DNA of 64,000 nt from Aquirufa antheringensis (GCF_004307425.1 NZ_SEWZ01000001.1:249662-313661); one strand, 5' to 3'. Counted from the stretch's first letter, positions 43,762-53,153 are shown. Notes: a model not told the origin generated them from the letters alone. Translations and numbers: made by a program.

Positions 43762-44472
43762 ATGTTAAGCGATTTAGAATTTGAGCGTTACCGTAAACAG
43801 CTGAATCTGCCGGAATGGCGGAAGGCGCAACAGATGCGCTTGAAAGAATCGAAGATTCTTGTCGTGGGTGCGGGAGGTTTGGGCTGTGGAGCTTTGCCTT
43901 TTCTAGCTGCGGCTGGCGTGGGGTCAATCACGATTCTAGATGCGGATGTGATTGAGTTATCGAATTTAGCCCGTCAAGTATTGTATAAAACGGATGCTGT
44001 AGGTGCCTCAAAGGCCTTCAAGGCAGCAGAGGCTTTGCAAGCCTTGAATCCAACCATCGTCATTCAGGGTATTGCAGAGAATTTAACGGCAGATAATGCA
44101 TCCAGCTATATTGCGCAATACGATCTGATCATTGATTGTACGGATAATTTCAAAACAAGGTATTTGATTAATGATACCTGCGTCGCTTTAGAAAAGCCTT
44201 TCGTCTATGGGGCCATTCATGCCTGGGAGGGACAGTTTGCCGTATTTCATCCGGCAGGGCCTTCTTATCGATCGCTTTTTCCTGTTGAACCTAGTTCACA
44301 GGAAATTCCCGCCTGCGATGAAGTAGGGGTTTTAGGTGTATTACCCGGAATCATTGGTTTATTGCAGGCCAAAGAAGCCATATTCTACCTCGCCGGCTTC
44401 GAATCGCCAGCACAGCAAGGATTGATGACCTTTGATCTACGCGATATGCGTCTCAGTTCGTTTAGGCTATAA
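43762..44472 (+). CDS. ThiF/MoeB/HesA-family adenylyltransferase-like protein lacking the zinc cysteines
   Basis: 236 residues. ATP-binding GAGGLG at 36-41, DADVIELSNLARQ and IDCTDNFKTRYLIND are the E1-like adenylation motifs, and PACDEVGVLGVLPGIIG keeps the Cys of the crossover loop. The usual CYRCLF zinc pair is SYRSLF, and no C-terminal CxxC is present, so structural zinc is lost. It probably activates the C-terminus of a MoaD/ThiS-like sulfur carrier, but none is encoded nearby. Converges with rimO, overlapping it by 11 bases. Confidence 0.85.
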   Translation: MLSDLEFERYRKQLNLPEWRKAQQMRLKESKILVVGAGGLGCGALPFLAAAGVGSITILDADVIELSNLARQVLYKTDAVGASKAFKAAEALQALNPTIVIQGIAENLTADNASSYIAQYDLIIDCTDNFKTRYLINDTCVALEKPFVYGAIHAWEGQFAVFHPAGPSYRSLFPVEPSSQEIPACDEVGVLGVLPGIIGLLQAKEAIFYLAGFESPAQQGLMTFDLRDMRLSSFRL

Positions 44473-45784
44473 TGTCGCCATACAAGTCGAATTCTTCGGC
44501 CTTATTAATTTTCACCGTTACGAAATCACCCAAACGCGCATATTGTTCCGCTGGAATCAACACTTCATTATCCACCTCTGGTGAATCGAATTCGGTACGC
44601 CCCACGAAGTAACCACTCTCTTTGCGGTCGACCATCACTTTCAAAGTTTGGCCTACTTTCGCTTGATTCAATTCCTCCGAGATTCCTTGTTGCAAGGCCA
44701 TGATCTCGTCAGAACGGAATTGCTTCACGTCCTCCGGCACATCGTCGTTCACTAGGTAAGCGTGCGTATTTTCCTCGTGGCTATAATTGAAGATGCCTAA
44801 ACGGTCGAAACGCATACGTTCCACGAAGGAATAGGTTTCCTCAAAATCCTCTTCTGTTTCCGTAGGGTAACCTGAAATCAAGGTCGTTCTCAGGGCGATT
44901 CCTGGTACTTTCTCGCGAATCGTATGAATTAAATCCTCTGTCTTCTCGCGTGTAATTCCACGGCGCATGTGTTTTAACATCGCGTCTGAACCACTTTGGA
45001 GTGGCATATCGAGGTATTTACAGATATTTTCGCGTTCCGCCATGGTGTCTAAGATTTCCAAAGGAAAACCAGCTGGGTAAGCGTATTGCAAGCGGATCCA
45101 TTCGATGCCATTGACATCAGATAGACGCTCTAGTAGTTCTTTTAATTGTCGGCCAGATTTGCCCTCGCCTTTTAGGTCTAAACCGTAAAAAGTAAGGTCC
45201 TGGGCGATCAAGATCAATTCCTTCGTGCCCTTTTTCGCGAGCGATGAAGCTTCTTTCACTAATTCTTCGATAGGCGTGGACACGTGTTTTCCACGCATCA
45301 ACGGAATGGCACAGAAACTACAAGGGCGATCGCAACCCTCTGCAATCTTTAAATAGGCATAGTGTGCAGGGGTCGTCAAAAGACGCTCGCCCACTAATTC
45401 GTGCTTGTAATCCGCCTTTAAGGCTTTTAATAAACGAGGTAATTCATTCGTCCCAAAGAACGAGTCCACCATCGGGATTTCTCTTTCTAAATCATCTTTA
45501 TAGCGATGAGAAAGGCAACCCGTCACATATAATTTATCGATTTTACCCGCCTCTTTTGCATCAGCATAGCGTAAAATAGTGTCGATGGATTCTTGTTTGG
45601 CATTATCAATGAAGCCGCAGGTATTGATCACGACGATGTTCGCCTTGTCCTTTTTCGCCTCATGGGTCACCTCTAATCCATTCCCTTTTAATTGGGTGTA
45701 GAGTACTTCTGAATCGACTAGATTCTTCGAACAACCGAGGGTGATGATGTTGATGGAGGGCTTTGGGGCTACTTTGGTCTTCAT
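44462..45784 (-). CDS. rimO: Ribosomal protein S12 methylthiotransferase
   Basis: 440 residues, full length. Auxiliary iron-sulfur cluster ligands Cys18, Cys56 and Cys90; radical-SAM cluster Cys151-x3-Cys155-x2-Cys158 (CDRPCSFC). The C-terminal TRAM domain (KVGQTLKVMVDRKE onward) binds substrate. Adds a methylthio group to an Asp of uS12. The start LGCSKNLVDSE and SFFGTNELP segments distinguish RimO from MiaB. Confidence 0.95.
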   Translation of the reverse strand: MKTKVAPKPSINIITLGCSKNLVDSEVLYTQLKGNGLEVTHEAKKDKANIVVINTCGFIDNAKQESIDTILRYADAKEAGKIDKLYVTGCLSHRYKDDLEREIPMVDSFFGTNELPRLLKALKADYKHELVGERLLTTPAHYAYLKIAEGCDRPCSFCAIPLMRGKHVSTPIEELVKEASSLAKKGTKELILIAQDLTFYGLDLKGEGKSGRQLKELLERLSDVNGIEWIRLQYAYPAGFPLEILDTMAERENICKYLDMPLQSGSDAMLKHMRRGITREKTEDLIHTIREKVPGIALRTTLISGYPTETEEDFEETYSFVERMRFDRLGIFNYSHEENTHAYLVNDDVPEDVKQFRSDEIMALQQGISEELNQAKVGQTLKVMVDRKESGYFVGRTEFDSPEVDNEVLIPAEQYARLGDFVTVKINKAEEFDLYGDIIA

Positions 45785-45810
45785 GGATTTTTATATCAGC
45801 CCGCAATTTA

Positions 45811-45839
45811 CAAAGATTTGACGCTAAAATTGCCCGCAA
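45811..45839 (-). promoter_or_regulatory. Candidate promoter of rimO
   Basis: On the minus strand TTG (45839-45837), 18 bases, AATCTTTG (45818-45811), one mismatch to the -7 consensus, 26 bases before the ATG. Confidence 0.45.
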
Positions 45840-45896
45840 CAGATACAATTGTTGTAGACTTTTAGTAGTATTGTAAAAATCATAAACCTAATTAAT

Positions 45897-46604
45897 ATGA
45901 ACAAAATTTTTTTAACCTGCGCGGCAGTCTGCTTCGCATTTGTGTCTTTTAGCCAAGGAGTAAATGAATTAACAAAGGCTGAAAAGAAGAATGGCACCCA
46001 ATTATTATTTGATGGAAAAACGTTCACGGGCTGGCACAGCTACGGAAAAGGAGATAAAGTAGGATCTTCTTGGACAATTGAAGATGGCGTAATCGGTTTT
46101 GATGCAGCGAAAAAAGACGGTGGCGATTTAGTGACAAACGAATCGTATGATAATTACGAATTCACGATCGATTGGAAGATTTCCCCGAATGGTAATTCAG
46201 GTATTATCTTCAACGTGACGGATGATCCTAAGAAATATTACGCGACGTATGTGACAGGCCCAGAATTTCAGGTGCTGGATAATGATGGCCATGCGGATGG
46301 TAAAATCACGAAGCACCGCGCAGGAGATTTATATGACTTAATTAAGTCGTACAAAGAAACGGTAAAGGCCGTGGGCGAGTGGAATACTGGACGCATTGTG
46401 AATAACAAAGGCTTATTGCAATTGTATTTAAACGGTACCTTGGTAGTGGAAACGCGTACAGATGACCAAAACTGGAAAGATTTAATCGCCGGTTCGAAGT
46501 TCAAAGGAATGCCTGATTTTGGTAAAGTCATGCAAGGCCACATCGCCTTGCAAGATCACGGAAATCAAGTTTGGTTCAGAAACATTAAGATCAGAAAATT
46601 ATAA
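45897..46604 (+). CDS. DUF1080 (3-keto-disaccharide hydrolase-like) secreted protein
   Basis: 235 residues with a Sec signal (about 1-19, FSQG). The concanavalin-like fold motifs are those of DUF1080: LFDGKTFTGWHSYG, SSWTIEDGVIGFD, YEFTIDWKISPNGNSGIIF, GPEFQVLDNDGHAD and GHIALQDHGNQVWFRNIKIR. Members of this family act on glycosides, some on 3-keto-glucosides. An SMP-30-type lactonase gene faces it, which would fit oxidised-sugar breakdown. Ends at a strong terminator. Confidence 0.9.
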   Translation: MNKIFLTCAAVCFAFVSFSQGVNELTKAEKKNGTQLLFDGKTFTGWHSYGKGDKVGSSWTIEDGVIGFDAAKKDGGDLVTNESYDNYEFTIDWKISPNGNSGIIFNVTDDPKKYYATYVTGPEFQVLDNDGHADGKITKHRAGDLYDLIKSYKETVKAVGEWNTGRIVNNKGLLQLYLNGTLVVETRTDDQNWKDLIAGSKFKGMPDFGKVMQGHIALQDHGNQVWFRNIKIRKL

Positions 46605-46610
46605 AAAATG

Positions 46611-46644
46611 AAAGGCCTCGATTTTGCGATCGAGGCCTTTTTTT
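46611..46644. terminator. Terminator between DUF1080 and SMP-30 genes
   Basis: AAAGGCCTCGAT, loop TTTGCG, ATCGAGGCCTTT plus four T. Twelve pairs. The A-run on the left lets it also work for the convergent gene. Confidence 0.9.
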
Positions 46645-46658
46645 ATGTTACGCTACGT

Positions 46659-46688
46659 GGATTTGTACGGATTCGCACGGATTATTTC
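46659..46688 (+). repeat. Short 10-base tandem repeat
   Basis: GGATTTGTAC, GGATTCGCAC, GGATTATTTC: three units sharing GGATT with a ten-base period, between the terminator and the SMP-30 stop codon, which lies inside the last unit. Confidence 0.55.
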
Positions 46689-47683
46689 AGACCTTTCGTC
46701 TTCACCCGCAACAGGTTCATTTTCGAAGTAATGAACAAGGTTGAACCATCTTCTCCAAAATTCACATTCGAATTCGGGTTCCCTGTTTCAATGCGTCCCA
46801 ATAATTTTCCCGCTGGGCTAATGATCAAAATTCCTCCTGGTCCTGTCGTCCAAATATTGCCTTGCTTATCCAGCTTCATCCCATCATAGCCGCCACGAAT
46901 TCCTTGCTTCGCTAATTCGGCTGCATCAAAAAATACGCTGGGTTCGCCTAAATTCCCTTTCTTGTCTACCGGGAAGGCCAAAATATGGGATTCTTTAGGC
47001 TCAGATGAGCCTACATATAAAATGCTTTCGTCTCGATTCATCGCTAGGCCATTCGGTCTCGCCATTTTATCGTATTGCAAGCTCAATTCGCCTTTTTTCG
47101 AGAGGCGATACACCCCTTGGAAAGCGATTTCTTTCGCCACCTCTTCTTTTCCGCGGCCGGGTAAACCATAGGGAGGATCGGTGAAATAGTAGTCGCCATT
47201 ATTGGCTTGGATGACGTCGTTCGGGCTGTTGAGCTTTTTGCCCTCCCACAAGCCAGTCAGTGATTTTTTTGATTCAGGTTTTCCCAAAGGCATTTCGGCA
47301 ATCCTCCTGTCTCCATGTTCGGCTGATACGAGGTTCCCTTTTTGGTTGATAATCAAGCCATTTGCACCCGGTTCATAAGAATAATAGGTGGAGCCTGTGT
47401 AGCCAGATGGCGTTAAATAAAGCACGGCACCTTTCTCTGCGGTCCATTGGTAGATTTTATTTTCAGGAACATCAGAGAATAATAGATACCCACCTTTCTT
47501 CACCCAAACCGGACCTTCTGACCAGGTATATCCCTCAGCGACAATTTCAATGGGAGTAGTTGGGTCGATCAAAGTAGTCACAGATTCATCGTAGACGTGA
47601 ATCTTCCCAATCGTTTTGTATTGTGCGTTCACCGCCGTGCTTAATCCTAGGATTGTGATGAGCGGTAGTATTAATTTTTTCAT
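46682..47683 (-). CDS. SMP-30/gluconolactonase-family secreted protein
   Basis: 333 residues with a Sec signal (about 1-20, VNAQ). Six-bladed propeller motifs: AEGYTWSEGPVWVKKGGYLLFSD near the metal-binding Glu, LNSPNDVIQANNGDYYFTDPPYG (the central Asn), RPNGLAMNRDESILYV (the Asn/Asp pair) and GGYDGMKLDKQGNIW. Likely hydrolyses a sugar lactone in the periplasm. Divergent from prmC, convergent with the DUF1080 gene. Confidence 0.9.
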   Translation of the reverse strand: MKKLILPLITILGLSTAVNAQYKTIGKIHVYDESVTTLIDPTTPIEIVAEGYTWSEGPVWVKKGGYLLFSDVPENKIYQWTAEKGAVLYLTPSGYTGSTYYSYEPGANGLIINQKGNLVSAEHGDRRIAEMPLGKPESKKSLTGLWEGKKLNSPNDVIQANNGDYYFTDPPYGLPGRGKEEVAKEIAFQGVYRLSKKGELSLQYDKMARPNGLAMNRDESILYVGSSEPKESHILAFPVDKKGNLGEPSVFFDAAELAKQGIRGGYDGMKLDKQGNIWTTGPGGILIISPAGKLLGRIETGNPNSNVNFGEDGSTLFITSKMNLLRVKTKGLK

Positions 47684-47732
47684 AGCGTTTTCATCGGTTT
47701 ATAATTCGTAAATTTACCCAAATTCTCCACAA

Positions 47733-48578
47733 ATGAAATCGATTGCCAGTCCTATTCTCATCCAGCAAATAACCGAAGCGATTTCGACGCATTATCAGCC
47801 ATCTGAGGCCCGTGCGATTGCTTTTCGTTGCCTGGATTTAGGATGGAATTTGAGTTCGATGGATATTATCTTGAAAAAAGAAGTGGACCTGCCGGCAGAT
47901 TGGTCATCGCGTTTAGCGCGTCTTGCCGCAGGAGAACCCTTGCAATACGTGATGGGCAAGACCTATTTTAGAGATCATTTGTTTCAAGTGAATGCAGATA
48001 CCTTGATTCCGCGTCCGGAAACGGAAGAATTAGTGGATCTCGTTTTAAGCCACGCTCCGGAGAATGCCTCCGTTTTAGATGTGGGGACGGGTTCAGGTTG
48101 TATTCCTATTTCTTTGAAGTTAGAACGGCCATCGCTTTTAGTGGAGGCTTGGGATATTTCTACCGCTGCGCTGGGTATGGCTCGCCAAAATGCCAACGCC
48201 TTACAGGCAGAAGTAGAATTCAAACAGCAAGATATTTTCGACTGGTCTTCCTCTGAAGGTACTTGGGAGGTGATTGTGTCGAATCCGCCTTATGTGACAG
48301 AGGAGGAGAAAAAAGAGATGGCGATTCACGTGCTTGATTATGAACCACATTTGGCCCTATTTGTTCCGAATGATGATGCCCTAAAATATTATGAGGCATT
48401 AGCGGATTTTGCGCTGGAACGATTGCGCACAGCTGGCTACTTGTGTCTAGAAATTAACCAGTATTTTGGAACTCAAACCGTAGAGCTCTTGTTTAGCAAG
48501 GGTTTCCAAGAAGTCAAGCTTCTAAAGGACTTCAAGGGGAATGACCGGATGATTGTGGCCCAAAAATCAGGTCTTTAA
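47733..48578 (+). CDS. prmC: Peptide chain release factor N5-glutamine methyltransferase
   Basis: 281 residues. SAM-binding DVGTGSG at 116-122 and the catalytic Asn184-Pro-Pro-Tyr187. N-terminal helical domain (about 1-85) with LQYVMGKTYFRDHLF, the segment recognising release factors, and IPRPETEELV. Methylates the GGQ glutamine of RF1 and RF2. No prfA is adjacent. Confidence 0.93.
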   Translation: MKSIASPILIQQITEAISTHYQPSEARAIAFRCLDLGWNLSSMDIILKKEVDLPADWSSRLARLAAGEPLQYVMGKTYFRDHLFQVNADTLIPRPETEELVDLVLSHAPENASVLDVGTGSGCIPISLKLERPSLLVEAWDISTAALGMARQNANALQAEVEFKQQDIFDWSSSEGTWEVIVSNPPYVTEEEKKEMAIHVLDYEPHLALFVPNDDALKYYEALADFALERLRTAGYLCLEINQYFGTQTVELLFSKGFQEVKLLKDFKGNDRMIVAQKSGL

Positions 48579-48589
48579 AATTTAAATAG

Positions 48590-48597
48590 TATTTTTG
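48590..48597 (+). promoter_or_regulatory. Candidate -7 element upstream of lemA
   Basis: TATTTTTG, exact TAnnTTTG, 32 bases before the ATG at 48630. The TTG element is not evident. Confidence 0.4.
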
Positions 48598-48629
48598 TTT
48601 CAGCTTAAAACCAATTAAAATTTATCAAG

Positions 48630-49223
48630 ATGAATAAGACAGTATGGATTGTTTTGGGAGTGATTGCTCTCGTGATTTTTTGGGGTGTAGGTTCACGTAA
48701 TAGCATGGCCACATCGGATCAGGACGTAAAAGCGAAATGGGCGAACGTTCAGAGTGCGTACCAACGTCGTGCGGATTTAATTCCAAACTTAGTGAAGACG
48801 GTTCAAGGCGTAGCGAATTTCGAAAAATCAACGTTAACAGCGGTGATCGAAGCACGCGCAAGTGCCACACAGATGAAATTAGATTCTAAGGATTTAAGTC
48901 CGGAGAATTTGCAAAAATACCAAGCGGCTCAATCTTCTTTAGGAGGTGCTTTATCGCGTTTGATGGTGGTAGCTGAAAACTACCCACAATTAAAGGCTAC
49001 GGAGAACTTCTCTGAATTGCAAGCTCAGTTAGAGGGAACAGAGAACCGTATCAAAGAAGAGCGTGATAATTTTAACGCAGCTGTTCAAGCATACAATACG
49101 TTAATCGTTACTTTTCCGAACAGCTTAATCGCCTCTTTCTCTGGATTTGCTGAGAAAGGATTCTTCCAAGCAGAAGCTGGTTCAGAGAAAGCGCCGGAAG
49201 TGAATTTTGACGAGAAGAAATAA
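48630..49223 (+). CDS. lemA: LemA-family membrane protein
   Basis: 197 residues. One N-terminal membrane helix (about 4-21, VWIVLGVIALVIFWGVG), then the helical LemA domain: VKAKWANVQSAYQRRADLIPNLVKTVQG, LSRLMVVAENYPQLKATENF and IKEERDNFNAAVQAYN. Starts a three-gene run with two TPM-domain genes (gaps of two and nine bases), a very common grouping. Cellular role unclear, perhaps envelope stress or membrane protein turnover. Confidence 0.93.
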   Translation: MNKTVWIVLGVIALVIFWGVGSRNSMATSDQDVKAKWANVQSAYQRRADLIPNLVKTVQGVANFEKSTLTAVIEARASATQMKLDSKDLSPENLQKYQAAQSSLGGALSRLMVVAENYPQLKATENFSELQAQLEGTENRIKEERDNFNAAVQAYNTLIVTFPNSLIASFSGFAEKGFFQAEAGSEKAPEVNFDEKK

Positions 49224-49225
49224 GC

Positions 49226-49648
49226 ATGTTGTCAGAAGAACACCAAAACCTGATTTTGCAAGCCATTCACGACGCTGAATTACAGACGTCTGGGGAGATT
49301 CGTGTACACGTAGAAAGTCATTGCGCCGGACACCCGATCGATCGGGCGAAGGAGGTATTCTTTCAACTGGGCATGAATAAGACGGATTTGCAGAATGGGG
49401 TTTTGGTGTATCTGGCCATCAAAGACCGCAAGTTTAGTATCATCGGAGACAAAGGAATCGATGCGAAAGTGCCGGCGGAGTTTTGGGAAACGATTCGCGA
49501 TGAAATGCGGGCCTATTTAGCGAAGAATGAATTCGGAGCGGGATTAGCGCACGGCGTGAAGCGCACGGGCGAAGTCTTAGCGGGCTTCTTTCCCTACCAA
49601 GCGGGAGATGTAAATGAATTGTCGAACGAGATCTCCTTTGGGCTCTAA
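49226..49648 (+). CDS. TPM-domain protein (cytoplasmic form)
   Basis: 140 residues without signal peptide. TPM (TLP18.3/Psb32/MOLO-1) fold: AIHDAELQTSGEIRVHVES, AKEVFFQLGMNKTDLQNGVLVYLAIKDRKFSIIGDKGID. Some TPM proteins are weak acid phosphatases. Lies between lemA and a membrane-anchored TPM gene, likely one operon. Confidence 0.88.
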   Translation: MLSEEHQNLILQAIHDAELQTSGEIRVHVESHCAGHPIDRAKEVFFQLGMNKTDLQNGVLVYLAIKDRKFSIIGDKGIDAKVPAEFWETIRDEMRAYLAKNEFGAGLAHGVKRTGEVLAGFFPYQAGDVNELSNEISFGL

Positions 49649-49657
49649 CTAGTTTTT

Positions 49658-50401
49658 ATGCGCAAGCTTTTATTTCTACTTCTTTTTAGTGTACGACTTT
49701 TCGCGCAAGAAGGCATTCCAGCTAAACCGAATGGCTTTATCCTCGATGAGGCAGGCTTATTAAATCCGGAGGAGGAAAATGCGCTCGAGCAGAAAATGCG
49801 CGGTTATGCAGATTCGACTTCCACTCAGTTCGCCATTGTCCTCGTTAATTCGACCAATGGACGAGATCCTTACGATTATGCAATCGATATAGGCAAGATT
49901 TGGGGTGTAGGCCAAAAAGGTAAAAACAACGGCGTGGTCATCCTCGCAGCGATGCAGGATCGCAAACTGCGCATCGTAACAGGTCGTGGCATCGAAGATG
50001 TCTTACCTGATGCCATTTGCAAACGCATTATCAACCGGACTTTAAAGCCTACCTTCAAGGCAGGAGTATATTACCAAGGTTTAGATGAAGCGACCACCGA
50101 GATGATGCGTCGCGCTAGCGGTGAGTTCAAGAACGAGGATAGCGGTGAAGAACCGCAAGGAATTCCTCCATTTATCATCATCTTCCTTATTCTTGTCATT
50201 TTCTCAATTATCAAAGCCATTCGTAACCGCGGAGGGGGAGGAGGTCCTGGATCTAGAGGAGGCGGTATGTTTTTTCCACCTATCTTTTTAGGCGGAGGAG
50301 ATTATGGACGAGGAGGCTCTGGCGGTGGAGGCGGTGGATTTGATTTTGGCGGCTTTGGCGGAGGTGACTTTGGCGGAGGCGGTGCCGGAGGCGATTTTTA
50401 A
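49658..50401 (+). CDS. TPM-domain protein with membrane helix and Gly-rich tail (YgcG-like)
   Basis: 247 residues. Sec signal (about 1-17, LFAQ), TPM domain (about 20-150: [60 protein letters not shown]), one membrane helix (about 171-188) and a C-terminal tail almost wholly Gly with Phe/Asp ([18 protein letters not shown]), low-complexity and probably cytoplasmic. Same operon as lemA. Confidence 0.9.
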   Translation: MRKLLFLLLFSVRLFAQEGIPAKPNGFILDEAGLLNPEEENALEQKMRGYADSTSTQFAIVLVNSTNGRDPYDYAIDIGKIWGVGQKGKNNGVVILAAMQDRKLRIVTGRGIEDVLPDAICKRIINRTLKPTFKAGVYYQGLDEATTEMMRRASGEFKNEDSGEEPQGIPPFIIIFLILVIFSIIKAIRNRGGGGGPGSRGGGMFFPPIFLGGGDYGRGGSGGGGGGFDFGGFGGGDFGGGGAGGDF

Positions 50402-50402
50402 T

Positions 50403-50410
50403 TATCTTTG
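50403..50410 (+). promoter_or_regulatory. -7 element abutting gmhA
   Basis: TATCTTTG overlaps the end region of the TPM gene; four bases then the ATG at 50415. Transcription from it would be leaderless or nearly so. No TTG upstream. Confidence 0.4.
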
Positions 50411-50414
50411 CATT

Positions 50415-50987
50415 ATGAATAATCTGATCACCCAATCCCTTCAAGAGTCTCAGCAAGTATTAGCTGATTTTTTAGCCAATCCAGCGAAGATCGAAGCCAT
50501 TGAAAAGGCGGCTGATGTGTTAGTGGAGGCCTTGAAAAAGGGGAATAAGATTTTGTCTTGTGGGAATGGTGGAAGCCATTGCGATGCGATGCATTTCGCA
50601 GAGGAATTATCCGGTCGTTACCGCGAGAATCGCCCGGCTTTAGCGGCGATGGCGATTTCAGATCCATCCCACATTTCTTGTGTGAGCAATGACTTTGGGT
50701 ATAATTACATCTTTTCTCGCTTCATCGAAGGCTTAGGAAACCAAGGCGATGTGCTGGTAGGTATTTCTACTTCTGGGAATTCGGCGAATATCATAGAGGC
50801 GGTGAAGGCCGCTCAAGCAAAAGGAATGGAAGTGATTCTCTTAACGGGCAAAGACGGCGGTCAATTAGCGTCCTATGGTTGCCATGAAATAAGAGTGGAC
50901 CACTTTGGTTACGCAGATCGCATTCAAGAAATCCACATCAAAGTGATCCACATATTGATTCAATTGATTGAATCGAAACTTTTCTAA
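50415..50987 (+). CDS. gmhA: Phosphoheptose isomerase, SIS domain
   Basis: 190 residues from ATG 50415 ([19 protein letters not shown]); the frame extends back to 50304 inside the Gly-rich gene and that part is not GmhA-like. SIS motifs: [34 protein letters not shown] and the C-terminal [17 protein letters not shown]. Converts sedoheptulose 7-phosphate to D-glycero-D-manno-heptose 7-phosphate for lipopolysaccharide core. Ends flush against ftsA on the other strand with no visible terminator. Confidence 0.92.
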   Translation: MNNLITQSLQESQQVLADFLANPAKIEAIEKAADVLVEALKKGNKILSCGNGGSHCDAMHFAEELSGRYRENRPALAAMAISDPSHISCVSNDFGYNYIFSRFIEGLGNQGDVLVGISTSGNSANIIEAVKAAQAKGMEVILLTGKDGGQLASYGCHEIRVDHFGYADRIQEIHIKVIHILIQLIESKLF

Positions 50988-52334
50988 TTAATACGAGGCA
51001 TCTCCATCCTCATCATCACCCATAACTACGTCCACCATTTTGCGGAATAGGTCACCTATGCGCGGAGCTGGCTTCGAAGGTTTGGAATCCGTATATCCGG
51101 TTTCTTTCGCCATTTCTTTTACGGGAGCACTCGCCATAGCGGCTTCATCTGCTTCTGCTGTTTCTTGCTGATCGTAATAAACCTGTACTAGGCCAATGAC
51201 CGTTGCGAAAGATGGGTCTTTGATTTCCGTGGCAATAGCTGGGTTAGTAGATGTCGCGTTCGGGTCCCCGATACGGGCGTCAAGGCCGGTGAATTTTTGG
51301 AACAACTCATCGATATACGGAAGCTGAGCTCCTCCACCCGTTAACACTAGACCGGCTTTTAAGTTCTTGATATCGGTATGCTTGGAGATTTCAGCCACAA
51401 GGATGGCCGCTAATTCTTTCAAACGCTCTTCGATAATAATAGCTAAGTTCTTCACAGAAACAGGCGTAGCCTTACGGCCTGCAATACCCGGAATCATAAC
51501 AACTTCACTGACTGGAATGTCTTTTTGGATAGCTGATCCGAAACGTACTTTCAACGTCTCTGCGTGATCACGTGAGATATCTAAACCAGATTGAATATCA
51601 TCCGAAATTAAATCGCCACCCCAGTTTAAAACGGTAGCGTGCTTTAAGCGGTTATTTTGGAAAATGCTGATCTCAGTCGTTCCACTACCTAGATCCACTA
51701 GCACGACTCCTTCTTGTTTCTCTTCTTTATTTAAAACCGAGCTAGCTGTTGCTAAAGAACTGAAATAGACATTTCCTTTCTTCAAGTGCTTCGTCTCCGC
51801 TGATTTCAAACACTGCGTTAACAAGTCGTTCTTGCTCGGATTTGCCGAAATGAAGACAAAGTCGGCTTGGATTTTTTGGCCGATTTGGCCGATAGGATCT
51901 AAGGTTTCAGGTAAATTGCCTACTTTGAAACCAATAGGTAAGGTATGTAAAACGCAAGGATTTTTGTCTACAAACGTGCGTTTCGCTTCTTCAAAAAGGC
52001 TCATCACCTCGTTGTTTGAAACGGCTTCTCTCTCGTTTTTGCGTATTTTAGATAGGCTAAATGGTTGTACTTTAATGTGCGAACCTGACAAGTTCGATGC
52101 GAAGAAATGTTCCGAATTTTTTCCGTCTAACACGTGTGAAATTTGGTTCATCGCCTCAGAAATCGCAGCCGTTGTTTTATTGATATTAACAATCTCCCCG
52201 TTTAACACATTATTGTTGTTCACAGAGGATCCTGTCGCTAAAATCTCTAATCTGCCTCGGTCGTTTTGCTTTCCTGCAATCGCCCTCACATGAGAACTAC
52301 CAATGTCTAAACCGATAATTAAGTCGTTACGCAT
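50988..52334 (-). CDS. ftsA: Cell division protein FtsA
   Basis: 448 residues, actin fold. ATP-site motifs IIGLDIGSSHVRAIAG, VLVDLGSGTTEISIF and GLVLTGGGAQLPYID. The end has an amphipathic helix (IGDLFRKMVDVVMG) suited to hold it on the inner membrane, then an acidic tail. It links FtsZ to the membrane. Forty-five bases follow ftsQ. ftsZ, the usual next gene, is absent here; the convergent gmhA takes its place. Confidence 0.95.
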   Translation of the reverse strand: MRNDLIIGLDIGSSHVRAIAGKQNDRGRLEILATGSSVNNNNVLNGEIVNINKTTAAISEAMNQISHVLDGKNSEHFFASNLSGSHIKVQPFSLSKIRKNEREAVSNNEVMSLFEEAKRTFVDKNPCVLHTLPIGFKVGNLPETLDPIGQIGQKIQADFVFISANPSKNDLLTQCLKSAETKHLKKGNVYFSSLATASSVLNKEEKQEGVVLVDLGSGTTEISIFQNNRLKHATVLNWGGDLISDDIQSGLDISRDHAETLKVRFGSAIQKDIPVSEVVMIPGIAGRKATPVSVKNLAIIIEERLKELAAILVAEISKHTDIKNLKAGLVLTGGGAQLPYIDELFQKFTGLDARIGDPNATSTNPAIATEIKDPSFATVIGLVQVYYDQQETAEADEAAMASAPVKEMAKETGYTDSKPSKPAPRIGDLFRKMVDVVMGDDEDGDASY

Positions 52335-52379
52335 TATATTTTTTTTGTAGAACGGATATTAAATTAAAACATTTGGTCA

Positions 52380-53153
52380 TTATTCGCAAATAACCTGATT
52401 CTTATATTTCAGCTGCACCCAGCTGTACTTATTCCAACCTTTGTTGGGGATCACTTTTTGGTAGAATATGAACAATTTCTTGAATTTGTTTTCGATATTC
52501 ATGGGTAGGCCAAAGTCGATGCGCGTTGTCCCTATCGTCGGAATTAACACAATTCCACCATCTTTAGCTACGATGATTTGGGAGATTTGCGCTTTCCAAA
52601 ATTCGTTATTCTCAATAAACTGAAAGAAGGGAATTAAGGTCTTGCCGCGTTTATCTTGCAGGTCTCTTTTTCCATCGAAATAGGGGCCACCCGTTATTAG
52701 AATGCGGGGTGTGAACAAGGGACTCGTTCCAATGAATTTTCCATCTTCTGAAATGTATTGATCAGGGAATGGGGATGTGCCTATGGTCGAACGAACGATA
52801 CGTGCAATGGGCTTGTATTCTTTGACCGATACCGTAACCACGCCACTGAAATCATGGTGAGCCTCACAAGATTTTACTAAGGGAATGCGCTTGACGCGTT
52901 CTTCGATTTGACGCAAGGAAATCTGGGTGATGGGTTTGTCTAAGAAATAGTCGGTACCCTGTTCAGACACCATTAATTTAATGTCTTTTTTGCTTAATAG
53001 AGCCTTTTCATTCTCAGAATCGAGACTTACTTCCACTCCCTTGCAAACAACTTCATTAAAGCTAATTTCTGCAAAAACGACAGCAGCCAGGATGAGGGTG
53101 AATAAAATCACCATCCCGATTACTTGCTTGATTAACGTCGCGTTTGCCTTCAT
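52380..53153 (-). CDS. ftsQ: Cell division protein FtsQ/DivIB
   Basis: 257 residues. One membrane helix (about 10-30) after a short cytoplasmic tail, then a POTRA-like and beta domain (about 50-240: LLSKKDIKLMVSEQ, ERVKRIPLVKSCEAHHDFSGVVTVSVKEYKPIAR). Recognised by fold pattern and its place between murC and ftsA; primary sequence is weakly conserved in this family. Confidence 0.88.
   Translation of the reverse strand: MKANATLIKQVIGMVILFTLILAAVVFAEISFNEVVCKGVEVSLDSENEKALLSKKDIKLMVSEQGTDYFLDKPITQISLRQIEERVKRIPLVKSCEAHHDFSGVVTVSVKEYKPIARIVRSTIGTSPFPDQYISEDGKFIGTSPLFTPRILITGGPYFDGKRDLQDKRGKTLIPFFQFIENNEFWKAQISQIIVAKDGGIVLIPTIGTTRIDFGLPMNIENKFKKLFIFYQKVIPNKGWNKYSWVQLKYKNQVICE

Noticed and set aside
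51832-52293. 153-codon plus-strand frame
   Set aside because: Antisense to ftsA, no recognisable features.
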